Below are positions 25,377-32,963 of a stretch of DNA of 64,000 nucleotides, piece by piece. Position numbers and translations under genes: made by a program. Below the pieces are notes generated by a model that searched no databases, was not told the DNA's origin, and saw nothing but the letters and a program-made list of their open reading frames with translations. Each line of letters opens with the position of its first letter. The first letter of the stretch is position 1. This stretch comes from Sphingomonas carotinifaciens (GTDB lineage: Bacteria; Pseudomonadota; Alphaproteobacteria; Sphingomonadales; Sphingomonadaceae). Location: contig NZ_WSUT01000002.1 of the NCBI RefSeq assembly GCF_009789535.1, positions 39,381 through 103,380 of the forward strand. The letters run 5' to 3'.

Positions 25377-25453
25377 GGTGCCGGCCCGCTCCCCCACCCG
25401 GCCACCCATCAGAATACCATGTGGGTGGCCGGGTGGGGGAGCGGGCCGGCACC
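25377..25453. repeat. Long perfect inverted repeat (32-bp arms)
   Basis: Arms at 25377-25408 and 25422-25453 are perfectly complementary over 32 bp around a 13-nt centre. The arms are extremely GC-rich, with runs of C and G. No T-run follows on either strand, so this is not a standard terminator. It lies between the divergent recombinase and photolyase genes. It could be a recombination site, a REP-like element or a protein-binding cruciform. Confidence 0.85.
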
Positions 25454-25456
25454 GCA

Positions 25457-25477
25457 GAACGTGCCCTCAGCACGTTC
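25457..25477. repeat. Short inverted repeat beside the large palindrome
   Basis: GAACGTG and CACGTTC form 7-bp inverted arms separated by 7 nt, 3 bp after the large palindrome. It may be an operator or part of the same element. Confidence 0.4.
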
Positions 25478-25548
25478 TTAAACAGCTGCCATTAGCCGGG
25501 GGGCAGCGAAATCGCGTCGATCCAGGATGATCGCGCGTTGTGGGCGGC

Positions 25549-27108
25549 ATGACGCTGCTTATCCCGGTGCTGGGCGATCAATTGTCGATGACGCTGGCCA
25601 GCCTGCGCGGGGTCGACCGGGCGCGGGCCGTCGTGCTGATGATGGAGGTGTGGGACGAGGCCACCTATGTGCGCCATCACAAGAAGAAGATCGCGCTGAT
25701 CTTCTCGGCGATGCGCCATTTCGCTGAGGCGCTGCGCGGTGACGGCTGGACGGTCGATTATGTGACGCTGGATGCGGGCGGGAACAGCCAGAGCTTCGCC
25801 GGCGAGGTGGCGCGCGCCGCGGAGCGGCACGGGGCCGAAGCGATCCGGGTGGTGGCAGGCGGCGAATACCGGGTGCGGCGCGATCAGGACGACTGGGCGG
25901 CGCGCACCGGCCTGCCCGTCGAGATCATGGAGGACGATCGCTTCGTCTGCCCTCTGCCCGACTTCTATGACTGGGCGCGGGGGCGCCGCGATTACCGGAT
26001 GGAGTGGTTCTACCGCGACATGCGCCGTCGCACCGGATTGTTGATGACGGCGCAGGGCAAGCCGGTCGGCGGGCAATGGAATTTCGACAAGGACAATCGC
26101 GAGACGCCGCCCCGCGGGCTGAACTATCCTGCGCCGGAGCGCTTCGCGCCGGATGCGATCACGCAAGGCGTGCTGGCGCTGGTCGCGGACCGGTTCGGTG
26201 GGCATTTCGGCGATCTGGAGCCGTTCGGCCTGCCGGTCACCCGCGAACAGGCGCTGGCGGCGCTGGACCATTTCATCGCGGCCGCGCTCCCCGATTTCGG
26301 CCGCTATCAGGACGCGATGATCGCGGGGCAGGATTATCTGTACCATAGCAGCCTGTCGCTGTGCCTGAACCTGGGGCTGCTGGGCCCTCTGGAAGTGTGC
26401 GAGGCGGCGGTCGCCGCCTATGAGAAGGGAGCGGCGCCGATCAACGCGGTGGAGGGCTTCGTCCGCCAGATCATCGGCTGGCGCGAATATATGCGCGGCA
26501 TGTACTGGTGGGACATGCCCAAATTTGCTGCGCGCAACGCGCTGGGGGCGACGCGGCCGCTGCCCCAATTCTACTGGACCGGCGACACCGACATGCGCTG
26601 CCTGTCCGAAGCGGTGGGGCAGACCCGGCGCGAGGCCTATGCCCATCATATCCAGCGGCTGATGATACTCGGCAACTTCGCGATGCTGGCCGGGGTGGCG
26701 CCGCAGGCGATCTCGGACTGGTTCCTGGTCGTCTATTTCGACGCCTATGAATGGGTCGAGCTGCCCAACGTCATCGGCATGAGCCAGTTCGCCGATGGCG
26801 GGATCATCGCGTCCAAACCCTATGCCTCGACCGGCGCCTATATCGACCGCATGTCGGATTATTGCGGGCGATGCCGGTATGACGTGAAGGCCAAGACCGG
26901 ACCGGACGCCTGCCCGTTCAACGCGCTATATTGGGATTTCCTGGCCCGCCATGAGCGGCGCCTGCGCGGCAATCCACGGATGCGCGGCATGTACGCCACC
27001 TGGGACCGGTTCGATGCGGCACAGCGAACCGCCTGTCGCGACAGCGCGGCGACCTTTCTGGACGGGCTGGCACCCGCCGACCAGGGATGGAGCAAGGCCC
27101 CGACATGA
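25549..27108 (+). CDS. Bacterial (6-4) photolyase / FeS-BCP family cryptochrome
   Basis: A 519-residue flavoprotein that repairs UV (6-4) photoproducts in DNA using blue light. The N-terminus LLIPVLGDQLS is typical of the family. FAD-domain motifs include INAVEGFVRQIIGWREYMRG and HHIQRLMILGNFAML. Four cysteines for the [4Fe-4S] cluster are present: one at about 351 (MRCLSEA), then 439 and 442 (DYCGRC) and 455 (DACPFN). This spacing matches Agrobacterium PhrB, which also carries 6,7-dimethyl-8-ribityllumazine as antenna. ATG 25549 is chosen over GTG 25540 because it gives the usual short N-terminus. It is followed by an octamer repeat array at 27103. Confidence 0.92.
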   Translation: MTLLIPVLGDQLSMTLASLRGVDRARAVVLMMEVWDEATYVRHHKKKIALIFSAMRHFAEALRGDGWTVDYVTLDAGGNSQSFAGEVARAAERHGAEAIRVVAGGEYRVRRDQDDWAARTGLPVEIMEDDRFVCPLPDFYDWARGRRDYRMEWFYRDMRRRTGLLMTAQGKPVGGQWNFDKDNRETPPRGLNYPAPERFAPDAITQGVLALVADRFGGHFGDLEPFGLPVTREQALAALDHFIAAALPDFGRYQDAMIAGQDYLYHSSLSLCLNLGLLGPLEVCEAAVAAYEKGAAPINAVEGFVRQIIGWREYMRGMYWWDMPKFAARNALGATRPLPQFYWTGDTDMRCLSEAVGQTRREAYAHHIQRLMILGNFAMLAGVAPQAISDWFLVVYFDAYEWVELPNVIGMSQFADGGIIASKPYASTGAYIDRMSDYCGRCRYDVKAKTGPDACPFNALYWDFLARHERRLRGNPRMRGMYATWDRFDAAQRTACRDSAATFLDGLAPADQGWSKAPT

Positions 27109-27134
27109 CATGTCGGCACGTCGACGTGTCGACA
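27103..27134. repeat. Octamer-phased TGTC repeat array 1
   Basis: Four consecutive 8-bp units: ACATGACA (an inverted TGTC unit), TGTCGGCA, CGTCGACG and TGTCGACA. Positions 27111-27134 form a 24-bp near-perfect palindrome with one mismatched pair. It spans the end of the photolyase gene (which stops at 27108) and the gap before the cupin gene. It shares unit and phase with the arrays at 28603 and 46067. Proposed as a binding site for the ribbon-helix-helix protein at 46756. Confidence 0.55.
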
Positions 27135-27141
27135 GCGATGA

Positions 27142-27474
27142 TCATCGATCGAAATGTACCGCCAGCCAGATGGTCGGGGCGGCCGGGTCGGTGAAGGTCA
27201 CGCGGTGGACCGCACCGGCCGGGATCATCAGGTGATCGCCCGGTGCCAGCACGACCGCGCGATCGGCGAGCGCGACCACTGCCTTTCCCGCCAGCAGCAG
27301 CACCCATTCGTCATGATCCTGGACATAGGGCGCATCGGCCGGCGTGACCTGCCCCTGCGAGACGATACGCTCGATCCGGCAGCCGGGGCGGCACAGGATC
27401 TCGCGAAATTCCTCATGCCCGGTGGGTGCCGGGATATCGGCGAACAGGTTGGGGAGCGGTGGGGCGTCGGTCAT
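27142..27474 (-). CDS. Cupin-domain protein
   Basis: A 110-residue single-domain cupin. The first cupin motif is degenerate: DAPYVQDHDEWVLLLAGKA keeps HD and E. The second runs VVLAPGDHLMIPAGAVHRV, with the conserved PGD, His and P.G..H pattern. It probably binds a metal and could be an isomerase, dioxygenase or sensor-like domain; the substrate is unknown. The start at 27474 gives a compact cupin. It sits between an octamer repeat array and the divergent unknown gene at 27526. Confidence 0.8.
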   Translation of the reverse strand: MTDAPPLPNLFADIPAPTGHEEFREILCRPGCRIERIVSQGQVTPADAPYVQDHDEWVLLLAGKAVVALADRAVVLAPGDHLMIPAGAVHRVTFTDPAAPTIWLAVHFDR

Positions 27475-27525
27475 CGTGCGGCGGGTTCTGCCACGGCGTC
27501 GCATCCGCTGATATAGGCCGCGGGC

Positions 27526-28587
27526 ATGACGCCTGTTTTCCGTTTCGCGCATACGCTGGGCCGGATCGATGCCGGCTGGCGCTTCGCCTCGGCCGATCTG
27601 CGCCGCTTCACAGCGTTGGCGCTGATCCGGGATGTCTGGGACATCGTTCGGCGCGATGCCGGGCCGGGCCATGTCGGGCCCGCGCACGAGGCGAGCTCGA
27701 CCCATATCCTGTTCACCGAGGATCCGCGGCGGGATGCCGTGCTGCTCTGGCTGGCGGATCATGCCGCCCCGGTGCTGCGCGAGGCTGCGGCGTGGATGGC
27801 GCGGATGGTGGATGCCGAAATCCGGTTCGGCACGGCCGATCTGGCCTTGCTGGAGGTGGCGGGCGACGCGCTGGCGGTGCCAGTCGCGGGGCCGGTGACC
27901 GCCGCGCTGGGGCCGGACAGTGGCATGATGCTCACCACGGTTGCGGGTGCGGTCGACCGGTTGCGCGTCGTGCCGGACTTTCTGGAAGCGGAGGATGGTG
28001 GTCTGGTTCGGCCTCTGGTCGGTGCTCCGGTACGGCACCGGGTGGCGGCCCCTTCGCCCGGCGCCGCCTGGGCGCTGAACCTCGCGATGCTGGCCGACCC
28101 CAGGGTGACCGAGCGCGCGCCGCCCCCCATCGGCATCGTCAGCCGCGCGCTGTTTCATGGACTTGCCGACGCGGATGCGGTTGCCGGTCAACTGATGACG
28201 GATGCCGTTTCGGCCGGCGAGCGGACCTATCGACGCCTGCTGATGCTGAACGACGAACTGGCGCGCGGGGGGGCGGCGCTGGCGCATCTGTCGCGCAATG
28301 CGCGCGCGCGTGATGCCTGGGGCGTGGTTGCGGCATTGCAGATGCTCACCCGCCGGCAACTCGGGCGCGCGCTGACGCTTTCGCGCGGTGGAGCGGACAT
28401 GCAGATGCGTGCGCTGGCCGGGGCCGGACTGGCGACGCTGCAGCCCGGCGGGGTCATCGATTACGCCTTACCGGAGCCCGGGCCGGCCGCACCAACGGAT
28501 GCTTCGTCGCTGGCGCATGCGGTCGAGGCGATCGATCGCGATCTGGCGGCGATCGATCGCCTGAACGAGGGGCCGCACCCGGCATAA
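27526..28587 (+). CDS. Uncharacterised 353-residue cytoplasmic protein
   Basis: No family is recognised and no signal peptide or membrane helix is seen. The N-terminal half mixes helices (TALALIRDVWDIVRRDAG; REAAAWMARMVDAEI) with a beta-rich stretch. The C-terminal half is strongly helical, with RTYRRLLMLNDELARGGAAL, ARARDAWGVVAALQMLTRRQ and AIDRDLAAIDRLNE. The helical regions could bind protein or DNA, but no clear helix-turn-helix is visible. The gene lies between two octamer-phased TGTC arrays (27103 and 28603), which suggests a link to replicon maintenance. That is inference from position only. Codon usage and GC match the neighbours, so it is very likely a real gene. Confidence 0.7.
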   Translation: MTPVFRFAHTLGRIDAGWRFASADLRRFTALALIRDVWDIVRRDAGPGHVGPAHEASSTHILFTEDPRRDAVLLWLADHAAPVLREAAAWMARMVDAEIRFGTADLALLEVAGDALAVPVAGPVTAALGPDSGMMLTTVAGAVDRLRVVPDFLEAEDGGLVRPLVGAPVRHRVAAPSPGAAWALNLAMLADPRVTERAPPPIGIVSRALFHGLADADAVAGQLMTDAVSAGERTYRRLLMLNDELARGGAALAHLSRNARARDAWGVVAALQMLTRRQLGRALTLSRGGADMQMRALAGAGLATLQPGGVIDYALPEPGPAAPTDASSLAHAVEAIDRDLAAIDRLNEGPHPA

Positions 28588-28602
28588 CTCCCGACGTCGT
28601 GC

Positions 28603-28634
28603 TGTCGACATGTCAGAGTGTCGGAGTGTCGGCC
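28603..28634. repeat. Octamer-phased TGTC repeat array 2
   Basis: Four head-to-tail 8-bp units, each starting TGTC: TGTCGACA, TGTCAGAG, TGTCGGAG and TGTCGGCC, with no spacer. It lies between the converging genes at 27526 and 28649. It shows the 8-bp phase most clearly and matches units in the arrays at 27103 and 46067. Confidence 0.6.
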
Positions 28635-28648
28635 ATCCCGCCGGATCG

Positions 28649-28834
28649 TCAGGCCAGATTGCCAAGATCGTCTGCGCCCAGCGACCCGCCCGGTTCGAGA
28701 TCGGTGGGGCGACGCAGCTGCTCAAGGATAGTGTCGATGTCGTCGGCAGTCAGGCCGCTGTCGATCGACTGCCCGGCCGCATGGCGGGCGCGAAAGCTCT
28801 GCAGTCGCTCTATTGCCTGATCGAGATTGGACAT
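28649..28834 (-). CDS. Small 61-residue protein of unknown function
   Basis: A 61-residue acidic protein with an N-terminal helix (NLDQAIERLQSFRARHAAG) and a second helix (LTADDIDTILEQLRR), ending in a Gly/Leu-rich acidic tail. The ATG is preceded by AGGAAAGG at 6 nt, a strong ribosome binding site. No family is recognised. It may be a small DNA- or protein-binding factor. Octamer-type sites lie on both sides (28603 and 28929). Confidence 0.6.
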   Translation of the reverse strand: MSNLDQAIERLQSFRARHAAGQSIDSGLTADDIDTILEQLRRPTDLEPGGSLGADDLGNLA

Positions 28835-28928
28835 GGTCGGCCTTTCCTGATGCGTGTTGCGTCAAACGCTTTGGAAAGGGATCGGGTTCGGCGACTTGGG
28901 GCTTGGGGCAGGAATAACCAAGCCTGAT

Positions 28929-28944
28929 TGTCGACACGTCGAGG
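28929..28944. repeat. TGTCGACA-CGTCGAGG site
   Basis: Two phased 8-bp units related to those of arrays 1 and 2, in the gap upstream of the 61-aa gene and the SDR gene. A further single TGTCGACA at 29027-29034 overlaps the ATG of the SDR gene. Confidence 0.4.
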
Positions 28945-29025
28945 CGCATACATGCGTCCAAGCCACTGGCAAAGACGGACGCTGACCCGCATAGCGGCGG
29001 GATCATCAGGCGGGTTGGAGCCGAT

Positions 29026-29763
29026 ATGTCGACACAGGGTGCGCGGGTTGCGTTGGTGACCGGGGCCGGCGGGGGGCTGGGGCGGGAGATCGCGCAGGGG
29101 CTGGCGGCCGGGGGCGCGGCGGTGATCGTGCAGGGGCGCCGCGCCGCGGCGCTGGAAGAGGTGACAGAAGCGATCGGGGCGGCAGGCGGGGTGGCCTGGC
29201 CGCTGGTGGTCGACCTGATGGACGGGGCGGCGGTGGTCGAAGCGCTGAAGCCCTGGCCGCGTATCGATATCGTCGTGAACAATGCCGGGCGGCGCGATCG
29301 CCGGCCGCTGGGCGCACTGGACCGGGAGGCGCTGCGCCAGATGCTGGAGGTGAACCTGGTTGCGCCCTTCGACCTGGCACGGCTGCTCGCGCCGCGCATG
29401 GGGGCGGGGGGGCGTATCATCAACGTGACCTCGATCGCCGGACAGATCGCGCGCGGGGGCGATGCGGCCTATACGGCAAGCAAGGGCGGGCTGGATGCCT
29501 TGACCCGCGCCCTGGCCGCAGAACTGGGGCCGCTCGGCATCACCGTGAACGCGGTTGCACCCGGCTTCTTCGCGACCGAGGCCAATGCCGCGATGTGTGC
29601 CGATCCGGCAATCGCCGCGCATCTGGCGACGCGCACGGCGCTTGGCCGTTGGGGGCGACCGGAAGAGATCGTCGGCCCGGTGCTGTTCCTGGTATCGCCC
29701 GCGGCATCCTATGTCACCGGACAGGTGCTGGCCGTGGATGGCGGGTATACCGCGCATTTCTGA
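29026..29763 (+). CDS. Short-chain dehydrogenase/reductase (SDR)
   Basis: A classical SDR of 245 residues. The NAD(P)-binding motif is TGAGGGLG (about 12-19), followed by NNAG (about 85-88). The catalytic Ser lies in NVTSIAGQ and the YxxxK pair in AAYTASKGG. The C-terminal PGFFATE and [13 protein letters not shown] are typical. The sequence resembles gluconate 5-dehydrogenase or 3-oxoacyl-ACP reductase-like SDRs; substrate not assigned. The gene stands alone. Its ATG overlaps a TGTCGACA octamer. Confidence 0.9.
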   Translation: MSTQGARVALVTGAGGGLGREIAQGLAAGGAAVIVQGRRAAALEEVTEAIGAAGGVAWPLVVDLMDGAAVVEALKPWPRIDIVVNNAGRRDRRPLGALDREALRQMLEVNLVAPFDLARLLAPRMGAGGRIINVTSIAGQIARGGDAAYTASKGGLDALTRALAAELGPLGITVNAVAPGFFATEANAAMCADPAIAAHLATRTALGRWGRPEEIVGPVLFLVSPAASYVTGQVLAVDGGYTAHF

Positions 29764-30108
29764 TGTTGCAGCGTCTGGATTAACCAAGACCTGCTTGAAA
29801 ACAGCAAGAATCAGAAAAACATGATCGATCACCAAAAGTGCGAAGATGCATGGCTGTCTTACGCAATGTAAATTATTAATGTTGCCTAGTAGGCACTTAG
29901 CACCAAAGGGATTGATCCTGTTTTATACGGGGCAACTAAGGTGTGATGAACTTGTAATTAAATACACTTAATATCTGATCTAAAATGGAACAATGGGCCA
30001 GAAGGGTAGCGTGATTGGCGGTTCACGAGAAAAGGTGATTCGCTTAGAAATCGGTCATCACGAAAGATGGCAATCCGGGGGGGTGGGAGCAAAGCTCCTG
30101 TAATCAGT
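29764..30108. promoter_or_regulatory. AT-rich regulatory region upstream of curli operon
   Basis: About 345 bases, much AT-richer than the surroundings, hold the presumed promoter of csgF-csgG. A short palindrome, TGCCTA-G-TAGGCA, sits at 29883-29895 and could be an operator. No CsgD-like regulator gene is in the window. No small gene was recognised here. Confidence 0.45.
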
Positions 30109-30528
30109 ATGAAAACAGCCAGTGCTGCAATATGCACCTGCATGATGCTGATGCCGATATGCGCGTCAGCGCAGGATCTTTCTTATCAGCCAATCAATCC
30201 GAGATTTGGCGGTAATCCTTTCAATTCTAATCACCTGCTTGGTGAGGCCAACGCACAGAATAAATATACTGATCCCAACGATAGTTCGAATCAAACCCAA
30301 GCAGAGATATTTGCCCAGCAGCTTCAGTCCCGGCTTTTGTCATCATTGTCTTCGCAGGTCGTTGATGCGATATTTGGTGACGATCCGCAGCAAAGCGGAA
30401 CGATTCAGTTCGGCGGACAGGTGATCCAGTTTGATCGCGGCCTGGACAGCGTGACGCTTCGCATCACCGATCAAGCCAGCGGCAAGGAAACCGTGATCTC
30501 CATCCCCACGCTGGTGAGGGCGAGCTGA
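30109..30528 (+). CDS. csgF: Curli assembly protein CsgF
   Basis: A 139-residue secreted protein with a signal peptide (TASAAICTCMMLMPICASA). The mature start QDLSYQPINPRFGGNPFNS is the CsgF signature segment that inserts into the CsgG pore; HLLGEANAQN follows. CsgF attaches the nucleator to the outer-membrane secretion channel. The start at 30109 gives a normal signal peptide, and ATG 30067 is an alternative with an extra basic leader. The gene is followed one base later by csgG. Confidence 0.92.
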   Translation: MKTASAAICTCMMLMPICASAQDLSYQPINPRFGGNPFNSNHLLGEANAQNKYTDPNDSSNQTQAEIFAQQLQSRLLSSLSSQVVDAIFGDDPQQSGTIQFGGQVIQFDRGLDSVTLRITDQASGKETVISIPTLVRAS

Positions 30529-30529
30529 G

Positions 30530-31540
30530 ATGCGTGCTTCTCTTCTTCTGATGGCGACCGGCCTGACCGCAAGTCTGTCAGGATGTGCCGCCTATGATGT
30601 GGGCCCGGCCCGATATAATCCTCAGGCCTATGTACCGGCCAAGACGCCGACCGAGTTGAGCCTCAACAAGCTGCCGGTGCCGGCGCGCCAGGTCGCGGTC
30701 GCGGTATATGGGTTCGGCGACCAGACGGGTCAGTTCAAGCCGAGCGAGACGGGCCAGACGCTGTCGCGTGCCGTGACGCAAGGCGCCGGATCAATCCTGA
30801 TGAAGGCGTTGCAGGATGCGGGCAACCGTCAGTGGTTCACCGTTGTCGAGCGGGAGCAGTTCAAGAACCTGCTGAACGAGCGACAGGTAATCCGCGAGAT
30901 GCGCGAGCGTTATCTGGGCGAAACGGCGGTTAACCCGCAGGCGCTTCCAGCGCTGCTGTTCGCCGGGGTGCTGCTGGAAGGCGGCGTGATCGGGTATGAC
31001 ACCAACACCGTCACCGGGGGCGCGGGCGCAGCTTTCCTGGGGCTGGGCGCACATACCCAGTATCGTCAGGACACGGTCACCGTTTATCTGCGGGCGGTAT
31101 CCGTTCGTACCGGCGAAGTGCTGACCTCGGTCACGACGTCGAAGACGATCGCTTCGCGCTCCCTGAATGCCAGCACGTTCCGTTACGTGGCATTCAAGGA
31201 GCTGCTTCAGGCCGAAATGGGCATCACCACCAACGAGCCCGATCAGCTGGCGCTGCGCCAGGCGATCGAAAAAGCGGTATACAGCCTGGTGATGGAAGGC
31301 GTGGAGCTGAAGCTCTGGAATTTCAAGGATCCTGCGGCGGGAACGGCGTTGCTGCGCGATTACAAGATCGAGCGCGACGGACAATTTGCCCCCGAGCAGG
31401 TTCAGACGGCGATGAAGGCGGCCGATGCCGCTCCGCCGCTCAAGATCCTGGCGACGCGGGACCGGTTGAAGGACCAGTCCGCATCCGACCGCAAGGACGG
31501 GTCGCCCAAGGAATCATCCGGATCGGGAGGCGCGCTTTAA
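30530..31540 (+). CDS. csgG: Curli secretion channel lipoprotein CsgG
   Basis: A 336-residue outer-membrane lipoprotein with signal and lipobox LTASLSGC (Cys 19). CsgG motifs include VAVAVYGFGDQTGQFKPSE, WFTVVEREQFKNLLNERQV, the constriction-region sequence GGVIGYDTNTVTGGAG and LTSVTTSKTIASR. It forms the nonameric pore for curlin subunits. The C-terminus extends about 60 residues past the E. coli length with a charged, disordered tail (SASDRKDGSPKESSGSGG). It is coupled tightly to csgF. Confidence 0.93.
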   Translation: MRASLLLMATGLTASLSGCAAYDVGPARYNPQAYVPAKTPTELSLNKLPVPARQVAVAVYGFGDQTGQFKPSETGQTLSRAVTQGAGSILMKALQDAGNRQWFTVVEREQFKNLLNERQVIREMRERYLGETAVNPQALPALLFAGVLLEGGVIGYDTNTVTGGAGAAFLGLGAHTQYRQDTVTVYLRAVSVRTGEVLTSVTTSKTIASRSLNASTFRYVAFKELLQAEMGITTNEPDQLALRQAIEKAVYSLVMEGVELKLWNFKDPAAGTALLRDYKIERDGQFAPEQVQTAMKAADAAPPLKILATRDRLKDQSASDRKDGSPKESSGSGGAL

Positions 31541-31601
31541 GCGGACCGCCGAACGACCCTGATGGCCGTACCCCCGCGGCATACGAACAATAACCGGGGG
31601 T

Positions 31602-31633
31602 CTTCACGACGGGGCGGTAACCCCGCCGTGAAG
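31602..31633. repeat. Imperfect hairpin between csgG and major curlin gene
   Basis: CTTCACG and CGTGAAG, extended by GGGG/CCCC with one mismatch, form a stem with a 6-nt loop. It lies in the 190-bp gap between csgG and the curlin gene and may act as an attenuator or an mRNA-stabilising structure. No T-run follows. Confidence 0.4.
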
Positions 31634-31729
31634 GAACGTTGCCGTGGAAAAACAACGATCATGTCGCCAGGCCGGCGCCAACCGGCACGGCGCCATGGTT
31701 ATCACCTCAAATTTTAAGGAATGACAACC

Positions 31730-32278
31730 ATGAAGATTCTCGTCCTCGCTTCGGCTTCGGTTCTCGCTTTCGCTACCCCGGCTCTCGCGCAGACCGTCAG
31801 CAACCAGTCCTATGTTCAGCAGATCGGTAACGAGAACGCTGCAACCGTTCTCCAGAATGACGACACCAACGTTTCGCAGATCTTCCAGGCGAGCAGCAAC
31901 GACACCGCGCTGGTCGAGATGAGCGGCGGCAACAACCAGTCGCTCGTGCTGCAGCAGAAGACCGACTTCGTGTCGGGCCGCAACGACAGCCAGACCCGCA
32001 TGTCGGGCTATAACGGCACGAGCATCACCAGCCAGTCGGGCGAAGGCAACTATGCCAACGTGACCTTCTCGCCTGCGTCGGGCGACTCCTCGTCGCTGAT
32101 CATGCAGGACGGCAAGGGCAACGAAGCGATCGTCGCCAGCGGCGACTGGGGCAACGCTTCGGTTATCACGCAGACCTTCGACGAAAACTACGCCAATGTG
32201 TACCAGGACGGCTACAACAACGTCTCGGTCGTTGTTCAGGATGGCCTGGCCAACACCGCGAACGTGACCCAGCACTGA
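31730..32278 (+). CDS. Curlin-repeat protein, probable major curli subunit (CsgA-like)
   Basis: A 182-residue secreted protein with a signal peptide (KILVLASASVLAFATPALA). It is followed by curlin-type repeats rich in Gln, Asn and Ser, such as YVQQIGNENAATVLQND and VYQDGYNNVSVVVQDG, with the alternating polar/hydrophobic pattern of amyloid strands. Repeat spacing is looser than in E. coli CsgA. AAGGA lies 8 nt before the ATG. It is followed by a strong terminator-like hairpin, which fits separate high-level expression of the major subunit. Assignment as CsgA rather than CsgB is tentative. Confidence 0.82.
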   Translation: MKILVLASASVLAFATPALAQTVSNQSYVQQIGNENAATVLQNDDTNVSQIFQASSNDTALVEMSGGNNQSLVLQQKTDFVSGRNDSQTRMSGYNGTSITSQSGEGNYANVTFSPASGDSSSLIMQDGKGNEAIVASGDWGNASVITQTFDENYANVYQDGYNNVSVVVQDGLANTANVTQH

Positions 32279-32285
32279 TAAGATC

Positions 32286-32319
32286 GGGCGCCCCCGCCGC
32301 GGCGGGGGCGCCCCTTTTT
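32286..32319 (+). terminator. Rho-independent terminator after the first curlin gene
   Basis: A fully palindromic 28-bp GC stem (32286-32313) is followed by CTTTTT. It lies between the two curlin genes and could end most transcripts, giving more of the first subunit than the second. Confidence 0.75.
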
Positions 32320-32354
32320 GCTTTTATGCCTGTCGACAGGAAGAGGATGCCGAT

Positions 32355-32963
32355 ATGCAGATGACCCGATGGGGCATCATCGCAGGTGCCATGCTGGCGA
32401 TGGGTGCAACCATGATGCCGGCATATGGGCAACAGCGTGTGACGTCTTCCACGCCGCTTGGTTCCAGCGCCTTTGTCGCACAGATCGGCGACACGAACAC
32501 CGCGTCGGTGGAGCAGCATGCCGCGCGCAGCCAAAGTGGCATCCGCCAGTCCGGCGATCGCAACAGCGCGTTTCTCCGTGCCGAGGCAACCTCCAACGCG
32601 ATTGCTACCGTTGTTCAATCGGGCACCGGGAATATGGCATCAGGCAGCCAGAGCGGCGAGGGCATTTTGACACTCGCGATGGTTCAGCAGGGTGCCGACA
32701 ATCGGATGACCGCTATCCAGACCGGCACAGGCGGCATCAATGCGGCGGTGATGACGCAGATCGGCCAAGGCAATACCGCTACGCTGACCCAGACGGGCAG
32801 CAGCAATCAGGCCGTGTTGACCCAGTCCGGCAACGACAATGCGATGACGGCAACGCAGCTCGGCGGTAACAACATGCTGGTTTGGGCGCAGCAGGGTAAC
32901 GACCTGCCCGATCTACAGATTACCCAATCCGGTGGCGCAACCGGTTATATCCTGCAGCAATGA
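32355..32963 (+). CDS. Curlin-repeat protein, probable minor/nucleator subunit (CsgB-like)
   Basis: A 202-residue secreted protein with a signal peptide (IIAGAMLAMGATMMPAYG). Curlin repeats follow (VVQSGTGNMASGSQSGEG; MTQIGQGNTATLTQTGSSN; LTQSGNDNAMTATQLGGNN) at about 20-residue spacing. These are more regular than in the first subunit. GGAAGAGG precedes the ATG at 8 nt. It overlaps the next gene by ATGA, showing tight coupling. The CsgB role is inferred from order and lower expected expression. Confidence 0.8.
   Translation: MQMTRWGIIAGAMLAMGATMMPAYGQQRVTSSTPLGSSAFVAQIGDTNTASVEQHAARSQSGIRQSGDRNSAFLRAEATSNAIATVVQSGTGNMASGSQSGEGILTLAMVQQGADNRMTAIQTGTGGINAAVMTQIGQGNTATLTQTGSSNQAVLTQSGNDNAMTATQLGGNNMLVWAQQGNDLPDLQITQSGGATGYILQQ

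Noticed and set aside
25492..26649. 385-codon minus-strand frame opposite the photolyase
   Set aside because: Antisense shadow; the photolyase has all four FeS cysteines and FAD motifs.
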